A stretch of DNA of 64,000 nt from Tieghemostelium lacteum (Eukaryota > Evosea > Eumycetozoa > Dictyosteliales > Raperosteliaceae). The stretch is taken from positions 124,001 to 188,000 of the forward strand of contig LODT01000021.1 in NCBI GenBank assembly GCA_001606155.1. The letters run 5' to 3'. The notes under the pieces are model-generated. The model was not told the origin of the DNA and made no database searches. It saw only the letters and a program-made list of their open reading frames with translations. Below, piece after piece: positions 8,186 to 19,100 of this stretch. The position numbers and the translations under genes are program-made. Each line of letters opens with the position of its first letter. The stretch's first letter is position 1.

Positions 8186-8488
8186 ATTTCAAATTCCAAA
8201 TCAAAATGTTCACAAAAACCTTGTGTAAATATAACAAACTAATTCAAATTCAAATACCTGGTTTCATGGACCTACTTAATGAACATAAATTGTAAGAATA
8301 ACCACTACGCAAAAGGGACTAATCAGATACTAGGTATCATCCTCTTATGCCTCTTCTCCTTATAATGAGACCTTCTGGTTTCTTTCACTTTCATTACATA
8401 AATAAACTAAAGTTTAAATAAACCACCTCCTACTTGTATAGGATCTGAGCACAAGGGCATCAATTAGTACGCCTTTAACAAAAAAAAT
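8186..8488 (+). repeat. Unclassified repeat R2, copy b, interrupted by short repeat copy B
   Basis: It matches 6985-7159 on both sides of the insertion at 8291-8398. The left part reads KFQIKMFTKTLCKYNK and then IPGFMDLLNEHK. The right part ends with the same TACGCCTTTAACAAAAAAA block. The insertion splits it exactly at TAAAT, now present on both sides. It is thus older than the short repeat. Confidence 0.65.
8291..8398 (+). mobile_element. Short TG...CA repeat, copy B, nested in repeat R2
   Basis: The 108-bp element has TGTAAG and CATTACA ends and a 5-bp duplication TAAAT (8286-8290 and 8399-8403). It sits inside repeat R2. The undisturbed R2 copy at 7085-7089 carries the single TAAAT, so the event was a clean insertion with duplication. 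Same family as copies A and C. Confidence 0.75.
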
Positions 8489-8617
8489 TTTTTTAAGAAT
8501 GAGAACTCACAATAGTACAGTATAGATTGGAAAATAAACATAAAAGGTAGTTAGGAACGGGCCTTTTAGGATAACTGTTTTAGTTGTATCTTATTAAAAT
8601 TGTAAGATTACTCCATG

Positions 8618-8723
8618 TGCAATGAAGGGAGGGGTATAACCACTACTCAAAAGGGATTAATCGGATACTAGGTATCATCTCTCCTTATCATAAGACCTTC
8701 TGGTTTCTTTCACTTTCATTACA
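8618..8723 (+). mobile_element. Short TG...CA repeat, copy C
   Basis: The 106-bp element begins TGCAATG and ends CATTACA, so the ends form a near-perfect 7-bp inverted repeat. The 5-bp duplication is CCATG (8613-8617 and 8724-8728). It lies in the same orientation as A and B. A hairpin GATAC-TAG-GTATC occurs in the middle of all three copies. Confidence 0.7.
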
Positions 8724-9117
8724 CCATGAATTAAATATAAAATAAAAATTGCAGAAAAAGGGCTTTCTTCTCAAAGGGAGGAATTTTAAAATGATCCTTG
8801 CGTTAATATTGTAAAAAAAAAATCTTGGCCAAAAATTTTTGGTTTGTGGGGAATGGAATTTACAATTAACAATTTCGATAGCATTATTAAATATCCAATA
8901 TTTTAAATAAATAATCAATATAGTTCATTTTAAATCTTAAATAATTAAAGTTCTGTTTAAATATTTAAAAAAACTTAAACCATAAAAACACATTTTAAAA
9001 AACTCATTTTTATATGTGGATATTTCCAAAAACAAATTTTTTGGAATGAGACAAGCCTTTCTCTCCAATATTTTATCTTCAGACTCACATCTGTTATGAT
9101 ATATCTAATTTTTTAAG

Positions 9118-9241
9118 TAGGATATACTGCTCCTCGATTGCCTACGGGTTTTTGACTTGCCTTTGTAGAATTTCCCTAATTATTGCACCCGGTAATTGGC
9201 TTTCATTTTCTACATCGTAAAGTATATCCTATTACCAATTT
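9118..9241. ncRNA. Candidate structured island closed by a 10-bp inverted repeat
   Basis: TAGGATATAC (9118-9127) pairs perfectly with GTATATCCTA (9232-9241). The enclosed 104 bases are GC-rich for this genome and contain further complementary blocks, for example GTAGAA (9165-9170) with TTCTAC (about 9208-9213). It could be a structured RNA gene or a miniature inverted-repeat element. No known RNA family was recognised and the strand is unknown. Confidence 0.3.
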
Positions 9242-9451
9242 TTATAAAAGTGTCAAATGATAATATCCGCAATACAGTTAAAGAACTTCTCTTAGATTAT
9301 TCAGATTGAATAATATTATATTTTAAACAAAGATAATATTGAACCAGAGAACATATTAGGATTAATAAAAAGCCCAATCATTAGAAGACTTTGTTGGAAT
9401 TGTTTTCTATATGTGATCCTATATATATATATTTGGGAATTGAAAATTAAT

Positions 9452-12400
9452 TTATTGAAGTGAAGTATATTTTTCATTAATAGTATTTTTAACAACACTA
9501 TCAGATTGTTGTAACTTTTTCAATTGTCTCTTCTTTTTGGTTCTTTGGTTTCTGTAAATGAGGATAATCCATTCTACACCCATAGATATACAAGCATTGA
9601 TGAGGAAGAGAATGAGTAGTCTCAGTCTCCATCCTACAGGTACTACCAAGAGTTGAGCAAATTTCCAAACACTGGCAGTTGGTAACAATAAGAGTAGTAA
9701 GGAAGTAAGAAGAGTGATTACAAAACAGGCAAAGAGCATATAGTTGGTATAGATTGGTTTGAGGAATGGATGACCCCAACTGTAAATAAATGCCATGATA
9801 CTGTATTGTAAATTACCATAGATGAATAAACTGGTACAAATGTATGAGATGATATGTTGATCATCTAGATTAACCTCATGATACCAAGGTTGTTTTTGAA
9901 CATTTACAAATACCAAAGTTAAGAATACACCAGTTAGAGTTACATGTGAGAGTAATGATCCAATGACAGTTGAACTAATTAATCTACTACTTGGTCTCTT
10001 TATAGACAATTTCTTGCATGGTTCAGTACGACCCATAAAGATAACCATTGGGAAGATTACCCAAAGATCCTGGTATAGATACATCCAATTACCCAGTACA
10101 GAACCGTCCATGTACAATAGAATAACCTGAGCAAATTGAATGAGAGAGTACATACCAATAAATTGGAACAGTTTAAAAGAGACGGCTAAAGATGCACGAC
10201 CTTCCCTAATGAGTTCATGAGTGCATGCAATGTTACAAATGGTAGAGGTAAAAGGAGCGGCGATAGAAGCCTCTGCCAAAGACAATGAAATACCAACATG
10301 TGCAGCTTTCAAAGCACCACAATCATTGGCACCGTCACCACACATACCAACGTAGAGATTCAAATTCTGAAGTTCCTCAACGAGGTTTTGTTTCTGATCG
10401 GGAGTCATACGAGCAAATACATGTCCACGACGTAAGATTTGATTAAATGCAATAGTTGGACCTTTTTGTTTGAATTCCTCATAAAAGACTCTCCAACAGT
10501 CTCCAGTGACTGCTAGAACGTAGTTATTGAAATCATAGGCACCACTGTCAACTGTTAGGGTATGTGGATCTAATCTGTAAGGTACTGATTCGTCAGATGA
10601 TGTTACATCATTCCATATGATTGTCTGTTGATCAGTTATAGGATCTCTAACCAACTCTGACATGAATATAGTCTTATCCATATCCAACAATCCACAATCT
10701 CTAGCAACACTAACAGCAGTTAATACATTATCACCAGTAACCATAATCATTCTAATCTCAGCCTTCTTTAGAATCTGTAAAGCTGGTGGAGTCTCTGGTT
10801 TAATCTTATTCTCCATGATGATAAACCCAAGGAAATGTAAATCCTTTTCAGCTTCCAAACGAATTTCATCTTTAGATTTACCCATATTGAATAACTCACG
10901 ATTCCATTCTTTATAACCACATGCCAAGACTCTGTAACCTTTCTTTGTGTAGGTTGCCAAAACCTTATCAAAATCTAATGGAACTGATTCCTTAACTGAA
11001 AGTTTCTTGATCATCTCTGGAGAACCTTTTACAATTGCATAATCAGGGCTTGAGATTTCATCTTTAGTAATACCTCTGACAATAACTGACATTCTCTGTA
11101 ATGCAGATTGGAATTCAAATCTATCTACCAATGCAATTTCTTCGGATTCCTCTAGTTTATCAGTAGATATTGGGAATACTTGAGTTGAGTGATTTTGATT
11201 CTCTCTTTCAAATCTCACAGTTGCACAATACTTTTGATGATTATCGTTAAGTTTGGCATCGGTTGCAATGAATATCTTTTCTTCTAAAGGATCACCAGAG
11301 ATCTTGTCATCGATGTAAGCTAGAGTATGACATGTTGCCATTGTGAGGAACAAAGGACCACTCATACGATTACATTCCTTTACTAGAGGTGCAAAGTTTT
11401 GTTGATGTACAGGAATAACACCTAAAAGATCCAAACCATCTTCAGTAAGAGTACCAGTCTTATCAAAACAAAATACCTCAACTTTACCAGCCATAGAGAC
11501 TCTAGGTGGTGAGATACAAAATATAGATCTAGCCTTCAGACGTAGAATTGAAAAACCAGTACCAACCGACTGAGCCATGGGTAATGCTGGTGGGACTACA
11601 ATAGTTATAAGATCAAGTGCACGTACAATCACCTCACTATGTGAGATACCAATTTTCAAAAGTCTCCAAATGGAAATACCAAAACCTACCATAGCAATAC
11701 CACAGAGTACCAACAAGAATCTTATAGATTCTTGGAAGAATTTAAAGTGACTGGACTTTGGATAGAGCATAGAGAGTACAAGTTCACCTTTTAGTGTTAG
11801 CCAACCTGTTCTAGTTACCATTGCAAGAATCTTTTGATTGTCTTTAGCCTGTGTCTTTACAACTAGTGTACCACCTGACATTGCACAACGTTTATTAACA
11901 TTAGAATCGACGGATAATACATCACCAGAACACTCTTCCAGTGGGTACTTTGTAACAGGGATCGATTCACCAGTTAACATGGACTCATTGAGAATCACAG
12001 TACCACTAAGTAGACAAAAATCACAAGGTAGTGTAGTGGATTTTGTAAGTTCTACTATATCACCAGGGACTAAGGTATCAGAGGAAACCTGTTGAAATCT
12101 ACCTTGTCTCAATACATTAATCTGACAAGAGAATTTTGCAATATCCCGAAGTTTTATGAGATTACCACGAATTTCACGTAGAGAAAAGACAGCTGATGCC
12201 GAAGCTATAAAGAAGATTGCCATACAATAGTAGTAGTACTGTTCAGTGATCCATAGGATAATGGAGTAAATTTGAAAAATGAAAAATGGGTGAAGTACTT
12301 CTTCTAGAAGGAGTTTGGGAATGGATTTCAAAGGTACATCAATTATATTGAGTCCAGAGTAATCAGTTTCATTCATGTGACTCTCCATTGACAAACCTGT

Positions 12401-12954
12401 TTTCATAATTTCTGAAATCTCATCACGAGTGTACAAAGTCTTTGATTTTCTCTGTTCATAGGTATTTGTATCCTCTCTATAAAACATTCTAGTGAACTTA
12501 TAAAGAAACATTCTCTCTAGTTTATCACCTTCTTCAAATGCCAATCCACCTTTTCCAACAGCAATCTTATTAACCTTACAAAATGAAAATGTCTTATCTT
12601 TACCTTTTACATAAACATATTCAGCTTCATTTAATGGACATTCTTTATATAACATTTTAAGATCCCATCTTGGTAGCCAATAGTAAACTAATAATAGTGT
12701 AACTATAGTTTATAAAAACACAATATATATATATTTCTATATAAGTATACCTTATTTTGATAGATGTTTTATAATTACTAATACATACAGCCTGAACATA
12801 TTACCAAACCCCAATAGAAAATTGTTGCTTCCAATTCTCTTTTATAACCTCTTATATATTCAATTTCTAAAGCATCTTCTTTTATCTTTATATTATTTTG
12901 ACTACTACCAAGAGTGTCCTTTGGTTTCTTTGGTTTCTTCTCTTTACTAGACAT
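9452..12954 (-). CDS. P5B-type transport ATPase (ATP13A2-like)
   Basis: Two exons, 12954-12789 and 12702-9452 with an 86-bp intron (GTATGT...TATAG), give 1138 aa, a normal length for P5 ATPases. The short first exon supplies the initiator ATG and the first membrane-associated helix, leading into YWLPRWDLKMLYKECPL. All catalytic parts are visible: actuator TGES (about residue 300), PPALP in M4 (about 427, the P5B form; P5A has PPELP), phosphorylation site DKTGTLTEDG (about 469), MVTGDN and the hinge GDGANDCGALK. About ten membrane helices follow the usual layout. Family knowledge: P5B pumps sit in endolysosomal membranes, and animal members export polyamines; a dictyostelid P-type ATPase (Kil2) is known to aid killing of bacteria in phagosomes, but I cannot say this is its orthologue. 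Substrate remains inferred. Confidence 0.9.
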
Positions 12955-13499
12955 TTGTTATAAAGTTGAATCGAAAAAATCCTCTTTAACTTTTTTTTTC
13001 TACTCCCCTAGAGACTTGAGGAATTGTTCTAAATGATGATGTCAAAAAAAAATAAAGAGAACAAGAACTTTTAACAAATATCCAAGACTTGAAAGATTCT
13101 AAAATATTTTTAAAAAAAAAGAGTGTAAAAAAAAAAAATTTCTGATTTAACTTTTTACACTAAACAACTGATATGCAAACTGATTTTTTTTGACGAGAAT
13201 CAAATCTTAAAAGTTTCAAGGTTCCTGGGATAAAAATCCTGAGGAAATGGGGAATAATTGGATCACTAAACAAATTATTTCTCTCTTTTATATTATATAA
13301 TTTTTTTTTTATTTTATTTATATTATTATATATTATATTTTAATTATTATATTATTTTTCATATCTAAATGAGATCTCAAAATGCAAATAAAAAAAAAAT
13401 AGATATATAGGATAACATTATGTACATATGTGTTTTTTTTCCAAACTTACTAAAGAATGGAAATTACCTTACCTTTTTCTTTAAATAATAAATAATAAA
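12955..13499. other. AT-rich intergenic spacer between two minus-strand genes
   Basis: It contains only A/T runs and presumably the promoter of the P5B ATPase and the 3' end of ZC3H3. No ORF, hairpin or repeat of note was seen. Confidence 0.6.
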
Positions 13500-14849
13500 C
13501 TAATTAAATAAACTTTGATCAAAATCATCAAAGAAAGAGTCAGTAGGGGTGATAGTTTCACTTTGAGCACCATTGCTGATACTGGTTACATCAGTGGATG
13601 ATGGTTGATCAGATTTTGTACTATAGGTATGCTTTAGTTTACATAGTGAACCTTTAGTACAAACGCCTTTGAGAAAATCTTGACATACTTTAGCATCCTT
13701 GGAGACATTGGCATGTAGATAGGGACAATTTTCACTAAAACATTTACCACGTAGGTATTGGTAGCAAACTGGCATTTGTTCAATATCCGTTGCTTCATGT
13801 TTCAGTAAACAGTCTTCCTGATTGCATTTACCTTGAAGATACTTTGGACATGTTCTTACTTTACTCTTGTCATGTTCATATTTACACTTGTCACCATTAT
13901 TACATTTACCAAATCTATTAAAAAATAAACAATAATCCCTATTTTTCTTTTTCTTATTGGTTAGATACTGTTTCAGTTTCTCGCTTGTCTTTTTACTGTT
14001 ACTAATTCCACTTGATTTCTTGAGTATTGTTGCTACTGGTCTATTCAATGATTTGGTTATATTTATAATTGGTTGAGGTTTAATACTAGTTATTGTCTTA
14101 TTGGTAGTACTAGTACTAGTAGGTTGATCAGTTTTTCTAATTAATTTATTACCAACTTTAATATATTTGTCATCTAGTGATTTTCTAACTAAACTATTAC
14201 CAGATTTTACAAATATAGAATCAATAATCTTTGGTTGAACTGATGGCGATTTCATTAGAAGAGTTACTAGTTTATTTGTTTTATCCAATGCTTTGTATTT
14301 TGATAGATAGGCTGATTTTTGTAATCCAAAAGTTGGTATTATTCTACTTCTAGCTCTAGGATTAGCCATTACGCTTGCTCTACTATTATAAAATGAGAAT
14401 TTTGGTTGAAAATAATTTACTGGTGTTTTTTTGAAAGTACTTGTATAATTATAAAATGGATATTTGGTTGTTGGATGACTATAATATGGTTTATATGTCA
14501 ATGTTGCTGGTTTCCTTGCTATTATTGGTTTAGGTTGAGGTTTATATGGTATAGTTGAGATTTTGTTAATTGTAGTGGCTGATGTTGGTATTGAAGCTGA
14601 AGGTTTAGGTATTGGTGGAGAATTGTAGCGTACAGTTGTCGGTATCTGTTTAAAATTTACAGGTGCCTTATATTGAGGTACTTTTGGATAAGATATTGTA
14701 TTATTAAATTTCTTAAAGGTTGGTGGTGAATATGGTTTATTTGGTTGCTGGTGATGTATCAGTGGTGGTTTATTTGTAACTTGATTCTTATGAGTTACAA
14801 TTAAATTCTTTAACTGATTTATTTTTTGTTGTATTTCTATTTCATTCAT
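13500..14849 (-). CDS. zc3h3: CCCH zinc-finger protein ZC3H3-like
   Basis: A single exon of 449 aa. The C-terminal part carries at least four consecutive CCCH fingers from about residue 307: the first is C-x8-C-x5-C-x3-H (C307, C316, C322, H326), and further ones follow near 334-351, 362-379 and 389-407 (FLKGVCTKGSLCKLKH). The spacing and sequences such as FFNRFGKC and VCQDFLKG match ZC3H3 (vertebrate Smicl), which is linked to mRNA polyadenylation and export. The N-terminal 300 residues are Pro/Lys/Tyr-rich and disordered, and contain a block with NPRARSRIIPTFG. The protein is shorter than animal ZC3H3 because of the N-terminal part. Its ATG faces the start of BRK1 about 110 bp away, so the two share a divergent promoter. 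Confidence 0.82.
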   Translation of the reverse strand: MNEIEIQQKINQLKNLIVTHKNQVTNKPPLIHHQQPNKPYSPPTFKKFNNTISYPKVPQYKAPVNFKQIPTTVRYNSPPIPKPSASIPTSATTINKISTIPYKPQPKPIIARKPATLTYKPYYSHPTTKYPFYNYTSTFKKTPVNYFQPKFSFYNSRASVMANPRARSRIIPTFGLQKSAYLSKYKALDKTNKLVTLLMKSPSVQPKIIDSIFVKSGNSLVRKSLDDKYIKVGNKLIRKTDQPTSTSTTNKTITSIKPQPIINITKSLNRPVATILKKSSGISNSKKTSEKLKQYLTNKKKKNRDYCLFFNRFGKCNNGDKCKYEHDKSKVRTCPKYLQGKCNQEDCLLKHEATDIEQMPVCYQYLRGKCFSENCPYLHANVSKDAKVCQDFLKGVCTKGSLCKLKHTYSTKSDQPSSTDVTSISNGAQSETITPTDSFFDDFDQSLFN

Positions 14850-14959
14850 TTTGTTCTATCGAGTGTGTGAATTTAAATGAAATAAAAAAATTTTTTTATT
14901 TTTTCTAAAAAAAATCACCCAAAGTTGATAAGAAAAAGAGATAAAAACTTATAAATAAA

Positions 14960-15229
14960 ATGACAAAATCAGCAATTCAAAAAGATTGGGAACAAAGAGA
15001 GTTTATTGAAGATATATCTATAAATATTCAAAAGATTATTGACTTTATGAATAAATTTGGTAAGTGAACTTTTAGTTTACAATGAAGTTGATCAAAACAA
15101 GTCAAAAACTTACACTTTATACTAGAATTATCAACTAGAAATAGATTAGCAAATGTAAATGAAAAACTGTTGATATTGGAAAGACAGGTTGACTATTTAG
15201 AAGCTACTTTTAAGACAGTTTCAGAATAA
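14960..15229 (+). CDS. brk1: BRICK1 (HSPC300), subunit of the SCAR/WAVE complex
   Basis: Two small exons, 14960-15059 and 15126-15229, with a 66-bp intron (GTAAGT...CTAG), give 67 aa. The protein begins MTKSAIQKDWEQREFIED, has IQKIIDFMNKFE, and continues with LSTRNRLANVNEKLLILERQ across and after the junction. It aligns along nearly its whole length with human BRK1 ([29 protein letters not shown]). The family forms a coiled coil in the five-subunit SCAR/WAVE complex that drives Arp2/3-dependent actin growth at the leading edge. The intron interrupts codon FE in phase 1 and the match on both sides proves the splice. It is divergent from ZC3H3. Confidence 0.95.
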
Positions 15230-15600
15230 TAGCTATATAACCAGTAGATCTCGATTAAAATCAAATTTCAATTTATTTTTTTTATATAAAAGTGTAATCA
15301 AATCACCAAATTGGTTTCTTTGATGAGGAACCATTATAGTACTATATACGATAAATCATCACAATACCCTCTTCTCCACCCAATCTCTCAACCCTACCAA
15401 TAAAAATCTACAAAATAAACAACCAAAATGTATATTAGAAAAACTAAAAAAAAACACCCCTTCTCTTTTATAACAAAGGGAATTGAAAATAGGTCCTATC
15501 TATAATGTGTATTTATACATTTATCTTTTCTTTTACTGTTTTTTATAGACAGTAATCTATATATTTATTAAATGAGTTATTTGTTGTTTTTTCAGTTGAT
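15230..15600. other. Convergent 3' spacer between BRK1 and OSTC
   Basis: No ORF or repeat was found. It holds the 3' ends of two converging genes and A/T runs. Confidence 0.6.
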
Positions 15601-16047
15601 TTAAGCATTGAAACCACCAATTATAGAATAACCTGGAATTTTCATACGTAAGAAAACAATGGCAATGTTGAATGCTGCAAAAATCAAAGATACACCAACA
15701 GCAAACACATAACTGTTATCTTTTGTCTTATTGAAATCTAAAATGATGACACCTAAGGCACCCAATGCAAATACAAATCCAGCTGATAAACCTTCAATAA
15801 TAAATTGACCATTGATACGGTACATTTGGAATACCATTGGTCTAGAATTACCACGTTCATCTTGTTGATAACCAATTGAAGGTGGTTCCACAATCAAATC
15901 ATAAATGATACCACTACTAACTAGGAAATAACTTAAAAATACCAATGCAAATACAAACATTGGTGCTGGTTTGTTTATATTTGGTACTTTTAATCTGAAT
16001 CTTGGTACCTTGACAAATTTAAATGGTGCTTCTAATAATGATGCCAT
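15601..16047 (-). CDS. ostc: OSTC/OST3-like subunit of the oligosaccharyltransferase
   Basis: 148 aa with start MASLLEAPFKF at 16047. The frame stays open upstream but has no other ATG. Three membrane helices are visible: about residues 29-50 (FVFALVFLSYFLVSSGIIYD), 84-107 and 116-137. The hallmark stretch GIIYDLIVEPPSIG, the luminal loop with YRINGQFIIEG and the final FLRMKIPGY all match OSTC. The family (DC2 in human) is an accessory subunit that docks the STT3A-type N-glycosylation complex on the Sec61 translocon in the ER membrane. Length fits human OSTC (149). It lies tail-to-tail with BRK1. Confidence 0.93.
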   Translation of the reverse strand: MASLLEAPFKFVKVPRFRLKVPNINKPAPMFVFALVFLSYFLVSSGIIYDLIVEPPSIGYQQDERGNSRPMVFQMYRINGQFIIEGLSAGFVFALGALGVIILDFNKTKDNSYVFAVGVSLIFAAFNIAIVFLRMKIPGYSIIGGFNA

Positions 16048-16193
16048 ATTTCTGCTTAATCTATTCCAAATCAAATTTGAAGCTCACAAATAAAAATAAA
16101 AAAAAAAAAAAATTTTTTTTAAGTCAAACCACAATTTGGGGCAAGATGATGAAGCTGTTGATTAAAACTCAACTTTATTGAGGATGACTTGAT

Positions 16194-19100
16194 TCATTCA
16201 TTGGTAAATGTTGGTGAGTTTACAAATGATTGAATGGTAAAATATTTTACATGGGTTGCCCATTGAGGTGATACGGTTAAGAATTTAACTCCGTTAACTT
16301 CAGTGCCGTCAATCATTACTCTGAAGAGATTGGTATTGGAATCTTTTGAGTCACTAGATTGTGGTCCACAGATGAATTTTGTAATGGATGATGTAAAGCT
16401 ATTGGTGTGATCTGTAGTTGAAATGGATGTTGTAGAGGTACTAGATAGTATTGAGTTATCTTGTGGTTTCTTGTTGTCTGTGTCTGATGATGAGTTGTTA
16501 GTGGATATAGATGGTAGAAGTCCAACAGCACTGGTATTACTATTATTATTTGAATTGATGAAGAGATTATTTGAACTATTTGACATTAGTTGAGTATTGG
16601 TTGTAATTAGAATACTAGGTGAACTGGATTTTGAACGGTCTATTAAAGATGTTGAACTACTGTTAACAATGTTTTGTGATGATAGATTGGTTTTACTCTT
16701 TTGAGAGGATTTTGAAGAGTAGCCAAATCTCAAATAGTTATTTTTCTTTTTGGATAATTTGTCTTTATACAAAACAAAGAGATTAAAAGTGGTGGGTGTA
16801 GGTGGGTGAAGTGGGTCGATTTTTAGAGTATTTGTTACAATGGAAAGACGTGTGATTTTTGCAATTTGAAATGGGGTTTTTACAGTACAATGATGTTGGT
16901 CATCTTTATCTTTCTTTTTACCACTGTTACCGCTACTTGAAGATTGTGAACTTTGATTATGGTGACTAGACACTGGTGCAGTCCAATAGTCAATCTGCAA
17001 TTCCGAGCTCTCCAACGACTCATTCTCAATCTGAATACCTTTGATAAAAGGTGTAACTGTACTATTCGATGTTGTAGACACATTAATAATAGCCTCACCT
17101 ATAGGAAACCTAAATGGGTACCTCTGATTAGAAGTCGACGGAAACAAACCTAGATACTGTAAAATCTTATTTTCAATCTCCTGAGCCTGTTCATTGGTAG
17201 GGTCGGATTGTTGGTCTAGAATCTTCTTCCATTCCGCACTGAAAAACAGTGATGTGTATGTCTGATCCTGATTCGAAATCTGGCTTGCAATATCATTAGA
17301 TTTACCTAATGGAAGTAAATAGAAGACAAATGGGTCCCATCCTCTAGGTTTACTAGAGAGTAAGGAGACATAGGCTTTCAAAATCAAGTGACAGTAACTA
17401 TCTGAACCTGCAATGACTACTTTAATAGCTTCATTACCTTGGTGTCTTGACAATAAAGTCTTCAAAACTTGGTTTATATCACTACTGGATCTAGTAGGTA
17501 CACAGTTGTATTGTGATTTCAATTGACCTGTAGTAGTGCAACACTCTAACATTTGTTCAAGTCTTTTACCTTTTCTTCTAAGACCATTTATAAGTATACA
17601 GTTATTGGGTTTCTCAGAGTCTGTTAGAATGTTAAGGTAGAATTCAATAGGTACTTGAGGTTGAGGTGGAGGTTGTAATGGTTGTTGAGGTTGTTGTATA
17701 GAAATAACTTGTGTAGGTGATGCACTATTAGAATGACTATTTTCAGGTGTAGGTTGTACAATACCAGAAACTACATTAGAACTAGTTGTACTATTAAAAG
17801 AATTCAATAAACTAGAAGTTGAAGTGTTGATTTGTGAGTTTTTACTATTTACAAATTGTTGTTGTGGGGGTTGAAGTTGTTTTGGACGTGGTGATGATGG
17901 TGGTTGTAATTGTTGAGGAAATTCAAAATCTTCATCTGACATTGGTTCCCTATGATGATGATTATGATCATAATTATCAATATTATAAATATCAGATTCA
18001 GAAGATGACGAATAATAATCCTCCAATTGTTGAGCTTCAATATTCAATTCATCCATTTGATCAGTATGAATAGAATCATTATTCGAATTTTGATGTTGAT
18101 GTTTAATTGGTTTAATCAATGAAGATAATTTCTGTAATTTTGATCGTTTATGTTGACTTGAACTATTCTTTTTACTATCTCTATGATCTTGATCAATCAT
18201 ATCTAATAATCTATGTGATAGTGATCCATTACTCGACATTGGTACTAATGAATTAACTAATGGTGATGTACCTGACTGAACAGGAGGTGTCAATTGTGAG
18301 CTTGTAAATGAACTGTTTACAGAAGGTATAGTCAAACTACTATTACCAGTTCCACTATTACCAGGTACACTACTACTTACGACACCACTACTAATCTGAG
18401 ATTGTGGTACTACATTACTAGTAGATATAGGAAGAAATGCACTGTTATTACCAATAACCTGTTGTTTAACATTAGGTTGATGATGGTAATCATCATCGTC
18501 ATCGTCATCTCCAGAATCAGAATCAATAAACAAATGTTCATCATCACTTAATGCCATATCATTTAATTGATATTCTTGAGCATCATCTATATTTTCAATT
18601 TCTTTAGGTACACTAACTACTAATAAATTCAATGATGTGTGTAAATCATTATTTATATTACTATTATCTCTACCACTACTAGTAGTAGTAATTGGTATAA
18701 AATCAATATCAGCTGCAATTTCACCTTGTTGTAACTATAATACAATTAATATATATGTAGTATATGACATGTAGTTGTGAAAGATACATACAATTTGTGA
18801 AAGGTTAATTGTACAATAGGATATAGGTGTTGTTTGATTATCTCTTGTTCTTTTTGAGATTACAGTTTTTAATAAAGTGATTTTAATGTAATCATCGTAT
18901 TCTTTGAGTGAATGATCATAGTGGAAACTGATACGAATGTCCATTGGATAAAAGTATGAGACTTTTTTACCTGTGTCTATTGGTGTGTTGGTATAGGTAT
19001 GTGTATTTTGTTTTTTAGTTTGAATAGGTGATAGTGATGTAGGTGAGGTTGATGAAGACATTATTGAAATGTCATTAGTGGTGTTGGGGTTATTAGGGTT

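Noticed and set aside
7994-8398. Copies A and B as the two LTRs of one small retroelement
   Set aside because: Each has its own different 5-bp duplication, and copy B is proven to be a separate insertion by the empty-site paralogue.
8688-8918. 76-codon minus ORF overlapping short repeat copy C
   Set aside because: It runs through the end of a mobile repeat and has an AT-driven composition (Ile, Phe, Asn), so it is not a gene.
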